From assembly GCA_030430385.1 (NCBI GenBank), contig JAUIFO010000006.1:164433-228432 (forward strand): 64,000 bases of DNA, written 5' to 3'. The notes beneath the pieces were generated by a model. That model was given only the letters and a program-made list of their open reading frames with translations, was not told where the DNA came from and did no database searches. Every line of letters begins with the position of its first letter. Position 1 is the stretch's first letter. A program made the position numbers and the translations under genes. Source of the DNA: Bacteroidia bacterium (lineage in GTDB: Bacteria; Bacteroidota; Bacteroidia; Flavobacteriales; Flavobacteriaceae). Of the stretch, positions 44,099 to 52,255 are shown piece after piece.

Positions 44099-44580
44099 AT
44101 CAATTCGAGTTTGCCATTAGTGAATTTAAGTGTGTAAAAAGAATAGCCATCGTAATCTTGATCTTTGTAAACAGGATGCTGCCATGCGTTTAAGGAACTG
44201 AAACTATCACGAATATGTGTTTCTAATCCATCAGGAGCAGACGTGCTTTTGAAATTATTATCGAGTATTTCCAATCGTAATCGTCCAATTTGGTTGTTGC
44301 AATTAATAGCAAATCGTACGATGATGTATCCTGAAAAGGCTTGAAATTCTTGTTTTGCGATGTACTTTTTGCGGATGTCTTTTTCCAAGCCTTTTGTTCC
44401 ATTTTGGTACTTGATCAAGTTGCGTTTATGAAGCACTTGCTCTGCGTTACAAAATTGAAAATTTGGATCGTCTAATTCTGCATCAAAGATTGTATCTCCA
44501 ATTTGATCTGGATAGAGAATTCTTTTGGAGTCTGAATCTGCGCAGCCACAGAGTAGTATTAGAAAAATGATAAAGCGCAT
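44095..44580 (-). CDS. Lipoprotein with TonB-C-like domain
   Basis: 161 residues from ATG at 44580 (MRFIIFLILLCGCADSDSKR), which places the lipobox LLCGC properly. A TTG at 44589 overlaps the previous stop and is the alternative. Residues ~75-160 (AFSGYIIVRFAINCNNQIGR, then LRLEILDNNF) resemble the TonB C-terminal/energy-transducer fold as seen in small Bacteroidota proteins without the transmembrane linker. There is no proline-rich spacer, so it is not a standard TonB. Its role is unknown; it is translationally coupled to the TPR gene. Confidence 0.7.
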   Translation of the reverse strand: MRFIIFLILLCGCADSDSKRILYPDQIGDTIFDAELDDPNFQFCNAEQVLHKRNLIKYQNGTKGLEKDIRKKYIAKQEFQAFSGYIIVRFAINCNNQIGRLRLEILDNNFKSTSAPDGLETHIRDSFSSLNAWQHPVYKDQDYDGYSFYTLKFTNGKLELI

Positions 44581-44585
44581 TTGTT

Positions 44586-45479
44586 TCAAATGGTATTAGT
44601 TCTAATGACTTTTAAGTTATCCTTTAAATCCTGATTCTCTGGAAAACGATTGACGGCTTTCTCCAAGACTTTAATCGCTTCATCTTGAAAATTATTAACA
44701 CCAAGTGTGTTTGCTAAACTCATGTAAGTACGTGGTTCTTCAGGAAATAGATCTACATTCAATCGGAACACAGCAATCGCAGCATCGTGTTGATTGGTTG
44801 AATACAAAATACGTCCATAGGTATTTAACTCATACATGCTTGATACGTTTCCTTTAAATGATTTTATCAGCTTTTTTTCTTTTTTCTGTAAGCCATTTAA
44901 GCCATCATTTTTGAGGATGTTATGGATTGTTGTAACAATTTGATAATTAGATTTGTAGTTGTTTTTGGTCACAATGTTCAGTATGTCTTTTTCTAAAGAT
45001 TCAACAGGTTCTTCAACAATTCTGTTCACTTCTTTTCGGTCCTTATAAAAAATGAAAGTCGGTACACGATGAATGTTCAATCCAGCTTCATAGTGATTCG
45101 GGCTTTGCTTATACATATAAGGTTTTCGGCTTAGCGCAATGACATTGAGTTGCTCTTCAGGAAAATTGCAGGCTTCCAAAATCTTGTAAAATCTTGGTAC
45201 TTCACGTTTGCTATCACCACACCATGTTCCCATAAATAAAGTGATTTGAAAATCTTGTAAATGTTCTTTTAATTCTTGAATTGTGGCTTCATCTAAATCG
45301 TAGTCCTCATAATTTTTAGAAAACCATGAATTATAGCCTTCTGAAGTCAATCCAGTTTTATTGATCTTTCCCAAAAGGAAGGGAGTTTCGTCATCAATAA
45401 TAATTTCTTTGTTGAGGTCTTGGGCGTTCATAATTGAAATACCCAAGACCAAAAATAGAAGTGTAATGTAATGTTTCAT
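44586..45479 (-). CDS. Secreted thioredoxin-fold protein fused to TPR repeats
   Basis: 297 residues with a signal peptide (to about residue 19). A thioredoxin-like domain (about 60-165) carries FMGTWCGDSKREVP, where the second Cys of CxxC is Ser (C-G-D-S), so it could not do normal two-Cys redox chemistry. The C-terminal ~100 residues are TPR-like (YGRILYSTNQHDAAIAVFRL, YMSLANTLGVNNFQDEAIKV). The cis-Pro loop is RVPTFIFY. It could act as a single-Cys chaperone or isomerase; this is inference. Gaps to neighbours are small. Confidence 0.82.
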   Translation of the reverse strand: MKHYITLLFLVLGISIMNAQDLNKEIIIDDETPFLLGKINKTGLTSEGYNSWFSKNYEDYDLDEATIQELKEHLQDFQITLFMGTWCGDSKREVPRFYKILEACNFPEEQLNVIALSRKPYMYKQSPNHYEAGLNIHRVPTFIFYKDRKEVNRIVEEPVESLEKDILNIVTKNNYKSNYQIVTTIHNILKNDGLNGLQKKEKKLIKSFKGNVSSMYELNTYGRILYSTNQHDAAIAVFRLNVDLFPEEPRTYMSLANTLGVNNFQDEAIKVLEKAVNRFPENQDLKDNLKVIRTNTI

Positions 45480-45482
45480 AGG

Positions 45483-45875
45483 TTATAGTTTTGAAGCAGT
45501 TTTGGCTAAAACCGTTCCTTTAATTCGAAGTTTTTTTTGTGGTTCGTCAGCATTTGACATTACTGTAATGGTTTTAGAAAAAGCACCAACGCGATTCGTT
45601 GCATATTTAATGTCAATTGAAGCGGTTTCGCCTGGCTGAATAGCGTGTTTCGGATAGGTAGGAACAGTACAACCACAAGAAGTTTTTACTTTAGAGATCA
45701 CAATTGGAGCGCGACCTCTGTTGGTAAATGTAAAGGTTCGTTGACCATCTTCATGTTGTGCGATGGTTCCATAGTCTATGACTTCTTCTTCAAAATGAAA
45801 TACACCAACGTCTTTGTTTTGAGCAAAGCTTAATGTTGCGATAAATAATAGTACAAGTGTTGCATAATGTTTCAT
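45483..45875 (-). CDS. DUF1573 family exported protein
   Basis: 130 residues with a signal peptide (MKHYATLVLLFIATLSFAQ). The DUF1573 signature is seen at FEEEVIDYGTIAQHEDGQRTF, TSCGCTVPTYP and IKYATNRVGAFSKTITV. This is an Ig-like (ASH/MSP-like) sandwich with an unusual SCGC motif. Family members are surface or periplasmic proteins of unknown role in Bacteroidota. It is 3 nt from the next gene in the cluster and follows the membrane LuxR regulator after a 108-nt gap. Confidence 0.9.
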   Translation of the reverse strand: MKHYATLVLLFIATLSFAQNKDVGVFHFEEEVIDYGTIAQHEDGQRTFTFTNRGRAPIVISKVKTSCGCTVPTYPKHAIQPGETASIDIKYATNRVGAFSKTITVMSNADEPQKKLRIKGTVLAKTASKL

Positions 45876-45983
45876 AAGATGTTGTTTTTTGATTAATACC
45901 TCACAAACATCTAGAAATACACAAAAAAATAAGGACTATTATAGGTTGGAAATAAGTACTAGTACCTGGGTTGAATTTTGTAA

Positions 45984-47042
45984 TTACTTGGAAAACAGAG
46001 ATTTTAGTTCATCCCTAGAAGTCACATTTAACTTTCTGTACACGTTGTTGACATGCGTTTTTACAGTGCTTACACTTACAAAAAGCGCATCAGCGATGTC
46101 TTTGTTAGAATTGTTTTGCAATAAAAGTTCGAACACTTTTTGTTCTTGGTTGGTTAACTGCTCTTTTATTTGCGTTTCAATTTTGGTGTTTTGTTTCTTC
46201 AACTTTTTATAATACCAAAGGTTGAAAAGTAATGAGACAATTAGAAGCGCAATTACAATATAAGTCCAAATGGATGACGAATCAGAAGAAGATTCAGAGA
46301 GAATAAATCGGTCTGAGGATAATTCAGATTGGTATTGTTTATAATACTTTGAATTTGGATAAGAATTTTCTAATCTAACTAGTAGCTCATCGTAGTAAGG
46401 ATTGTCCTTTACATCTTCTAAATAATAGCTGTGGAAAGGATTGCCTCTATCTGATAAATATGAATAAATGTAGAGTTCAGCCAAAGGCTCATCTAATTGT
46501 TTGCCATAGTCCTGAAGCGTTTTGAACCATTTTTTATTGTTCAATTCACGATTGGCTTTGCTTCTAAATTCAGCATAGGCAAATTTCATTTCTTCTTTTA
46601 AAGAATCTACTTTAATAAACGCCGTAGTTTTCGGGTTAGTAGATTCAATATCACAAAACATTTGGGCTTCAAATGACAAAGGAAACTTAATACTATCTGT
46701 GTTTTTTGCTACAAAAAGAATGTCACGACTATCAGCACAATGGCCATCAAAGTGATTGCTATTCTGATTAAAAGTTTCACAATTATCAACGTGGAGCTTA
46801 TAGATTTTTTGTTGGGATTCTAACGGATTGCCTTCAAACTTGAAATACCCAAGAGAATCAGCAGATACTTTAGAAATAATTTGTTCATCATTTATGCCAT
46901 CAAGCGTGCGATAATCTTCTATAACAGAAAGATATACTTCATTTTGCCAGCGTTCATTATCAATATAGCCTTCAAACACATGTTGCGCATTACTTGTTGT
47001 AAGGCAACCAAGGCATAACAAAAAAAGAATCACAATTCTCAT
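45984..47042 (-). CDS. Membrane-anchored LuxR-type transcriptional regulator
   Basis: 352 residues. A signal peptide (about 1-20) leads into an extracytoplasmic domain of about 240 residues (TlpA-like N-terminal region, HVFEGYIDNERWQNEVYLS). One membrane helix follows (IVIALLIVSLLFNLWYY), then a coiled linker and a C-terminal LuxR HTH (NKDIADALFVSVSTVKTHVNN). No kinase or receiver domain is present. It would sense a signal outside the inner membrane and bind DNA directly from the membrane. It lies upstream of the four-gene cluster on the same strand, with a 10-bp palindrome in the 108-nt gap. Confidence 0.85.
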   Translation of the reverse strand: MRIVILFLLCLGCLTTSNAQHVFEGYIDNERWQNEVYLSVIEDYRTLDGINDEQIISKVSADSLGYFKFEGNPLESQQKIYKLHVDNCETFNQNSNHFDGHCADSRDILFVAKNTDSIKFPLSFEAQMFCDIESTNPKTTAFIKVDSLKEEMKFAYAEFRSKANRELNNKKWFKTLQDYGKQLDEPLAELYIYSYLSDRGNPFHSYYLEDVKDNPYYDELLVRLENSYPNSKYYKQYQSELSSDRFILSESSSDSSSIWTYIVIALLIVSLLFNLWYYKKLKKQNTKIETQIKEQLTNQEQKVFELLLQNNSNKDIADALFVSVSTVKTHVNNVYRKLNVTSRDELKSLFSK

Positions 47043-47187
47043 AGCACTAAACTACTATATTTTATTTGATTTTAAAATCATGGACAGACTTAACTTCTAA
47101 CTGTAACAAACTCAAAATAAAAGCGTCACATAAGTACATCAATCACCTGTTTGCTCAAATCGCTTTTATGACAGGAAAAATATAATT

Positions 47188-47346
47188 ATGAGTTTTTGGA
47201 GAGTACTACTTGCCATAATTTTCCCACCATTATCTGTTATTGGGAAAGGTTGTGGTTCAATTTTTATCGTGTTTTTATTGTGGATTTGCGGATGGGTTCC
47301 TGGTGTTATTGCAGCATTAATTATTCTTAATAATCCTGAAAGATAA
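47188..47346 (+). CDS. Pmp3/YqaE-family membrane mini-protein
   Basis: 52 residues, two membrane helices: MSFWRVLLAIIFPPLSVIGK, a GCGSIFIVF middle and a LLWICGWVPGVIAAL second helix, ending NNPER. This is the UPF0057/Pmp3 pattern (two helices with PP and WxPG). Family members are stress-inducible and affect membrane potential and salt tolerance in other organisms. It is a separate short gene in the gap between the luxR regulator (divergent) and the lipoprotein at 47384. Confidence 0.9.
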   Translation: MSFWRVLLAIIFPPLSVIGKGCGSIFIVFLLWICGWVPGVIAALIILNNPER

Positions 47347-47351
47347 AACCG

Positions 47352-47359
47352 TATCTTTG
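47352..47359 (+). promoter_or_regulatory. -7 promoter box of the lipoprotein-lipB pair
   Basis: TATCTTTG matches TAnnTTTG, 24 nt upstream of ATG 47384. The in-frame TTG at 47357 lies inside this box and is therefore not a translation start. Confidence 0.6.
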
Positions 47360-47383
47360 TGTTTCAATTTTAAAATAATTAAG

Positions 47384-48172
47384 ATGAAACGAATTATTCT
47401 AGCCTTATCAGCACTTTTTGTATTAACAAGCTGCAATTTCACCGAAGAGATCACTTTCAATGAGGATGGTTCAGGTGAATTTATCATGAGTTATGATATG
47501 AGTGAAGTGATGAAGGCATTTGAAGATATGGGAGGCGGACAACAAAAGTCGGAGGAAAAAGAAAAAGTAAAAATGGATAGTGTCGTTTATTTTAAAGATC
47601 TACTCGTTGAAAAAGCCGATAGTATTGCGCAACTTCCTCAAGAAGAGCAAGAGCAATTAAAAGCTTTGGAAGATGTGGTTATGAAAATGAAAATGGATGA
47701 AGCTGAAGGTGTTTTTGATTTCGGGTTTGGAGCTACTTTCAAAAGTTTAGCAGAACTTCCTCAAGCTTTAGAAAAAATTGATCAAGCCAAGAATATGAAT
47801 TCTAAAGGCAATCCTCAGTTTTCTCAAATGGATGAAAGTGCAGTAGCTCAAGCTTCTGAAAATATGTTTGAGTATGTAGATTTTTCATACGATGGAAAGA
47901 CCTTCTCTAGATTTTTAAAGAAAGATTTCAAGCAATCTAAAGAAGATATTGAAAAGTTAGACCAGGAGATTTCCGAAATGGGAGAATCAAAGGAAATGTT
48001 TGAAAAAATGAGTTATACTTTGATTTATAATTTCCCAAAGCCAATTAAATCGGTTACTAACGACAATGCTGTTATCAGTAAAGATGGGAAGTCTGTCACT
48101 GTAAAAATGAATTTTATTGAGATGATTAGAAAGCCTGAAACAATGGCTTTAGATGTGGTTTTAGAAGATTAA
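47384..48172 (+). CDS. Lipoprotein of unknown function upstream of lipB
   Basis: 262 residues from ATG at 47384. The lipobox is VLTSC (MKRIILALSALFVLTSCNF). The central part is very rich in Lys, Glu and Met, and the C-terminal third is beta-rich (YTLIYNFPKPIKSVTN, DGKSVTVKMNF). It resembles a lipoprotein family I remember from Flavobacteriaceae beside lipB. No catalytic motif is visible. It is 3 nt upstream of lipB, hence co-transcribed. Confidence 0.8.
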   Translation: MKRIILALSALFVLTSCNFTEEITFNEDGSGEFIMSYDMSEVMKAFEDMGGGQQKSEEKEKVKMDSVVYFKDLLVEKADSIAQLPQEEQEQLKALEDVVMKMKMDEAEGVFDFGFGATFKSLAELPQALEKIDQAKNMNSKGNPQFSQMDESAVAQASENMFEYVDFSYDGKTFSRFLKKDFKQSKEDIEKLDQEISEMGESKEMFEKMSYTLIYNFPKPIKSVTNDNAVISKDGKSVTVKMNFIEMIRKPETMALDVVLED

Positions 48173-48175
48173 GTT

Positions 48176-48895
48176 TTGAATAAAGCAATCATACTAGAAG
48201 ATCTTGGTAACAAGGATTTTAAGCAAACTTGGGATTACCAGGAAGAACTCTTCAAAGGTATTTTAGACACCAAAATCAAGAATAGGCGAGAAGCCCTCAA
48301 TCTTGAAACGCGCAATTATTTTTTGTTTGTAGAGCATCCTCATGTGTATACTTTGGGTAAAAGTGGTGATAAAGAAAATCTATTATTATCTGAATCTCAG
48401 TTAGCACAAAAAGGCGCTTCATTTTACAAGATCAATAGAGGAGGAGATATCACTTATCATGGACCAGGACAAATTGTTGGTTATCCTATTTTAGATCTGG
48501 ACAATTTCTTTACCGATATTCATAAATACTTGCGTTTTCTGGAGGAAATGATCATTTTAACACTAGCAGAATATGGTTTAAAATCTGAACGAAGTCCAGG
48601 AGAAACAGGTGTGTGGTTAGATGTAGGAACGCCTTTTGCTAGAAAGATTTGCGCGATGGGAGTGAGAGCAAGTCGTTGGGTAACCATGCATGGTTTTGCA
48701 TTGAATGTCAATGCCGATCTAGGTTATTTTGACAATATAATTCCTTGTGGCATTAAAGGGAAAGCGGTAACCTCTCTTAACGTTGAATTAGGGTTAGATA
48801 AGGTAGATGAATCTGAAGTAAAAGAAAAACTCTTAAAACACTTTAAAACGCTATTTGATGCGGAGTTTGTAAGTGTTGCAGATACACAGTCTTAG
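48176..48895 (+). CDS. lipB: Octanoyltransferase LipB
   Basis: 239 residues with a TTG start at 48176, 3 nt after the previous stop. Motifs: EHPHVYTLGKSG, the family signature NRGGDITYHGPGQIVGYPI, and the catalytic Cys and Lys in IIPCGIKGKAVTSL. It moves octanoyl from acyl-carrier protein to lipoyl domains, the first step of lipoic acid synthesis. It is a little longer than E. coli LipB (213). It is convergent with the minus-strand lipoprotein at 48913. Confidence 0.95.
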   Translation: MNKAIILEDLGNKDFKQTWDYQEELFKGILDTKIKNRREALNLETRNYFLFVEHPHVYTLGKSGDKENLLLSESQLAQKGASFYKINRGGDITYHGPGQIVGYPILDLDNFFTDIHKYLRFLEEMIILTLAEYGLKSERSPGETGVWLDVGTPFARKICAMGVRASRWVTMHGFALNVNADLGYFDNIIPCGIKGKAVTSLNVELGLDKVDESEVKEKLLKHFKTLFDAEFVSVADTQS

Positions 48896-48912
48896 TAGTA
48901 TTATTAAGATGT

Positions 48913-49419
48913 CTACCAATGAAATTCTCGGTTCTTAACGGAAACGTTTTCAGGAACGTAAATATCAATTATTTTGGTGTTTTTTGTTGAAAATTGCTTG
49001 TGACGAAATTCTAAGATCATTAAGGTGTCACTAAGCTCAATAATTTTAAAGAATTTATAATCCTTATCTAAATGCATTAACTCCTGGAGGTTTCCGCCTT
49101 TTAGTTTGATGTATGGATAATTATCATCATCGTGATATAGTGACCAATTGGTAGATAATGAAGCACCACAATCTTCGTGATCTGAATTATTATCTTTTAA
49201 AATATCTGTATTGAAATAGGTCGCTCTGTAGGATAGGAAACAATCGCCCATATTCATGCGAGTTTTGTTGTTATATCGTCTGGCGAGTTTCCATGTTTTT
49301 GAAGAGTCACCAGCAATGAGTTGCTTAGTGTTTTCAGGTAAAACAAAAGGAGGTTTAACATCACTTCCACAAGAAGTGAATAAAATAGTAATAGTGATTA
49401 AGAGGAAATAGTGTTTCAT
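48913..49419 (-). CDS. Lipocalin-like lipoprotein of unknown function
   Basis: 168 residues. Lipobox LFTSC at about residue 17. The body (SSKTWKLARRYNNKTRMNMG, then a Cys-containing SYRATYF strand and FKIIELSDTLMILEFR) resembles a small lipocalin-like barrel of the type common in Bacteroidota lipoproteins. Its function is unknown. It lies 6 nt downstream of the nucleoid-associated protein gene on the same strand, so the two may form a transcript. Confidence 0.65.
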   Translation of the reverse strand: MKHYFLLITITILFTSCGSDVKPPFVLPENTKQLIAGDSSKTWKLARRYNNKTRMNMGDCFLSYRATYFNTDILKDNNSDHEDCGASLSTNWSLYHDDDNYPYIKLKGGNLQELMHLDKDYKFFKIIELSDTLMILEFRHKQFSTKNTKIIDIYVPENVSVKNREFHW

Positions 49420-49425
49420 AAATGT

Positions 49426-50475
49426 TTAGCCTTCTTCATTAAAAAAGACCTTGTAAAAATGCATTTTCTTCTCTTCATCATAACCACGTTCTAGATATTC
49501 TGAAGACGCATCAGGCGCATCAACATCAAGTTTAATCTGAATATGTGTGTCTAATTTTATTTCGGTCTTTATTTTTTGCTTTTGTTTCTTGAGCACGATT
49601 TCAGAGACATCAAATTGATTTCTAATCAATATGTTATGATCGGTTTCGTATGTTTTTTTATAATCTTCAAACAGTTCTAAAGCATCACCTTTTTCAAAAA
49701 TATCTTCTTTAAAAGTTTCAATGTTGATCACTTCGTGTTCTTTGAAGAAATCAACCGTTTTGGCTAAAAAATTACTTTGCTCTTGTCCGCCAAATTGAGG
49801 CTGCATCACATCTTTTGAAAAATCACGACACATTTCTATATAGTTTTTAGTGTGCTCGTTAGAATCATCAGGATATTTAACATTCAAAAAGTGTTTAATC
49901 CAATATTGCGCATCGTAATTGTTATGATCAACACTCAAAACTATTTTGCCTTCCGTATCAGCAGCATTCAAAATCAAACAGCCTTTATCGACCTTCTTGG
50001 TTGAAATCCCTTTTTGAGTGATAAGGTCATAACTGCCATTTTCTAAATAGGTTTGAAAAAAATGCGATTTGTTTTCAATTTTAAATATACCAACAGCATT
50101 TGTTGAATAATCTTCATACTGAATATCATCAAACAGACAAATAAGAACATCTCCTGTTTTAATTTGTGATGAATTAGATTGCTCAAAAAGATGCGCTACA
50201 ATATGCTTCGAAATGGCTATAAAATCGGAATCATCATTTAGTAAAGTAGAAGCGTAATTGTTAATCTCGTTGAGTTCTACATTAGAGTGATGATTAAATC
50301 TATACGTTTCAGCAATACTCCCAAAAGGCCTTAAAAGATAAGGTAAAATGAGATCGTAACTCATTTCATCAAAGTCTAATTCTTGTTCAGAAAACGCATT
50401 TTTAGTACTGTTGAATTTGTTGCCAACCTTGTGAAGAATACACTTAGAAATGGACGCTTTTGTTCGTTTAATCAT
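49426..50475 (-). CDS. Nucleoid-associated protein (NdpA/YejK family)
   Basis: 349 residues, soluble. The NA37/NdpA-type features are VGNKFNSTKNAFSE near the N-terminus, TGDVLICLFDDIQYE, GIFKIENKSHF, and CLILNAADTEGKIVLSVDHN. Proteins of this family bind nucleoid DNA or nucleic acid in the cytosol; the exact role here is unknown. Start ATG 50475 is preceded by a terminator for the upstream OmpA gene on the same strand. Confidence 0.88.
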   Translation of the reverse strand: MIKRTKASISKCILHKVGNKFNSTKNAFSEQELDFDEMSYDLILPYLLRPFGSIAETYRFNHHSNVELNEINNYASTLLNDDSDFIAISKHIVAHLFEQSNSSQIKTGDVLICLFDDIQYEDYSTNAVGIFKIENKSHFFQTYLENGSYDLITQKGISTKKVDKGCLILNAADTEGKIVLSVDHNNYDAQYWIKHFLNVKYPDDSNEHTKNYIEMCRDFSKDVMQPQFGGQEQSNFLAKTVDFFKEHEVINIETFKEDIFEKGDALELFEDYKKTYETDHNILIRNQFDVSEIVLKKQKQKIKTEIKLDTHIQIKLDVDAPDASSEYLERGYDEEKKMHFYKVFFNEEG

Positions 50476-50526
50476 AATCTAAAATTGAATGGTACAATAC
50501 TAATTAAATTGCTATAAAATGTAAAG

Positions 50527-50555
50527 AAAAACACCAAAGAAAACTTTGGTGTTTT
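50527..50555 (-). terminator. Terminator of the OmpA gene (minus strand)
   Basis: AAAACACCAAAG/CTTTGGTGTTTT is a perfect 12-bp stem with a 4-nt loop, followed on the minus strand by a T run. Confidence 0.85.
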
Positions 50556-50584
50556 AATGATTGGGGACTTGAGATTTGGTTGCC

Positions 50585-52138
50585 TTATTGCTTTATGAAT
50601 TCTACTCTTCGGTTTTGTGCTTTTCCTTCTGAAGTAGAATTATCTCCAACAGGTTCTGTTTCACCTTTGCCTTCGGTTGTCAATCTGTTATCAGAGATCT
50701 TGTAAACCGAAACGAGCGCTTGTTTAACAGCTTCAGCACGCGATTTAGATAATGATAAGTTTGAAGCATCATCACCATCGCCATCAGTATGTCCTACAAT
50801 TTTTAGTGAAATACTTTCATCTTGCATCAATACCTGAGAAATTTGCCTAATGATTCCGTATGATTGTGTTTTGATTTTAGATGAACCTGAATCAAAGAGA
50901 ATACCATTGGTAGAAATACGACCTTCAGTCATTAATTTTCGTCTAAGGTCAACGCCTCCTTCAGCAATTTTTAAATTCTGAATGAAAATGCGCTCCTCAC
51001 CATCTCGCAATCCATAAAGATTAAATTTAAGATGCGAAATCGCTTTGTTTGGTGCCATTAATTGAGGAATATCAATATACTTTGTTTGGTTAACCCATAA
51101 TCTGAAACGACGTTTGTTTACAGCGATAGAGATGTGAGGCTTATTAAGAACAGCACTTCTAATATCACTCTGCAGTTGACTATTCACAATGACTTGGCCA
51201 TTAATTTTATTACTTACACTAATATTAAAAGCGCCATATTGACCTAAAGGAATCGTAGCACTAGCGCTATTAGATCCTGCTCTAAAAGTATCATTGTCAT
51301 CAAGTGAGATGATTAGTTTTGAAGTGGATGATGTTTGATTTCCTAAACCAGAAGTAAGTAAATCAAATTCAATCGTGTATTCTTCAGGTAGTGCTTCAAG
51401 AATGAGAGGAATGTATTGAATATTATAACCAGACTTCATCTCAAACCAATTGCCTCCAGCAGCATCAATTCGTGCTATTTCACCAGAACCGTTAGTGTTC
51501 CATTTGCTTGGGAAGTCACCTACAAAATCCTGTGAAAAATTATCAAAGAATAAGAGTTTGTCACCTGGGACAAAATCAAATTTACCTAAAATCTCAAGGT
51601 TGTCAGAAATGTTTGTTGGAGCAGGTGGAGTGTCAGGTTTAGGCGGTTCAGGTGTGTTTGGAGCTCCCGAAGAATTGTCAGAATTTGTGTTTTGATCATT
51701 TGAGGACTCGTCATCTTTATTCTCACGTTCTCGCTGACCTAATAATAATGCTTTAGCAGTTTTTATACTATAATTTAAAGCCTTCTTGGCTTTATTCATT
51801 TGCAGTGTGGCCTTTCCTTGTTTTAAAACACCAACACCATCGAGATCACTAATAATGTTTGGAGCACTTTCGCTAAGTGCAGTCATTTCAACGAGTGCCT
51901 CTTCTAAAACATCAATGTCATGATCATCAAGCGGTGTTCCTGCTTTTGCATAACCATCATACTTGTATACTTTATCATAAAGATCAAAGGATTCTCTTAC
52001 AAATTTGTCAACATTATAAACACCAACAGTACTTTTGGGTCTTTTAATACGTTTTGTTTGAGCTTCAATTGAGGCGCTGGTAATTAATAATAATGTGATG
52101 AAAGTGATTTTTAGAGAGACATATTTTTGATATGACAT
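50585..52138 (-). CDS. OmpA-family outer-membrane protein
   Basis: 517 residues with a signal peptide (to about residue 26). A helical N-terminal domain (about 30-140) leads into a Ser/Asn/Pro linker (NTPEPPKPDTPPAPTN) and then a beta-rich jelly-roll-like domain (about 180-390, with NGSGEIARIDAAGGNWFEMK). A C-terminal OmpA domain follows (IVGHTDGDGDD, LSLSKSRAEAVKQ, QNRRVEF). The last binds peptidoglycan diaminopimelate in the family through the Asp/Arg in these motifs. There is no N-terminal eight-strand barrel, so it is a periplasmic or peripheral OmpA-like protein. Confidence 0.88.
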   Translation of the reverse strand: MSYQKYVSLKITFITLLLITSASIEAQTKRIKRPKSTVGVYNVDKFVRESFDLYDKVYKYDGYAKAGTPLDDHDIDVLEEALVEMTALSESAPNIISDLDGVGVLKQGKATLQMNKAKKALNYSIKTAKALLLGQRERENKDDESSNDQNTNSDNSSGAPNTPEPPKPDTPPAPTNISDNLEILGKFDFVPGDKLLFFDNFSQDFVGDFPSKWNTNGSGEIARIDAAGGNWFEMKSGYNIQYIPLILEALPEEYTIEFDLLTSGLGNQTSSTSKLIISLDDNDTFRAGSNSASATIPLGQYGAFNISVSNKINGQVIVNSQLQSDIRSAVLNKPHISIAVNKRRFRLWVNQTKYIDIPQLMAPNKAISHLKFNLYGLRDGEERIFIQNLKIAEGGVDLRRKLMTEGRISTNGILFDSGSSKIKTQSYGIIRQISQVLMQDESISLKIVGHTDGDGDDASNLSLSKSRAEAVKQALVSVYKISDNRLTTEGKGETEPVGDNSTSEGKAQNRRVEFIKQ

Positions 52139-52255
52139 GGTTTTTTAATGGATTGATTGTTAGTGACTTTAAAAGTAATCAATATTAAAAATAAATGCAA
52201 AACTGATGTATAGGTAGATAAGTTTGCTGTATTATTGGTAGGAAAAATAGGATGC

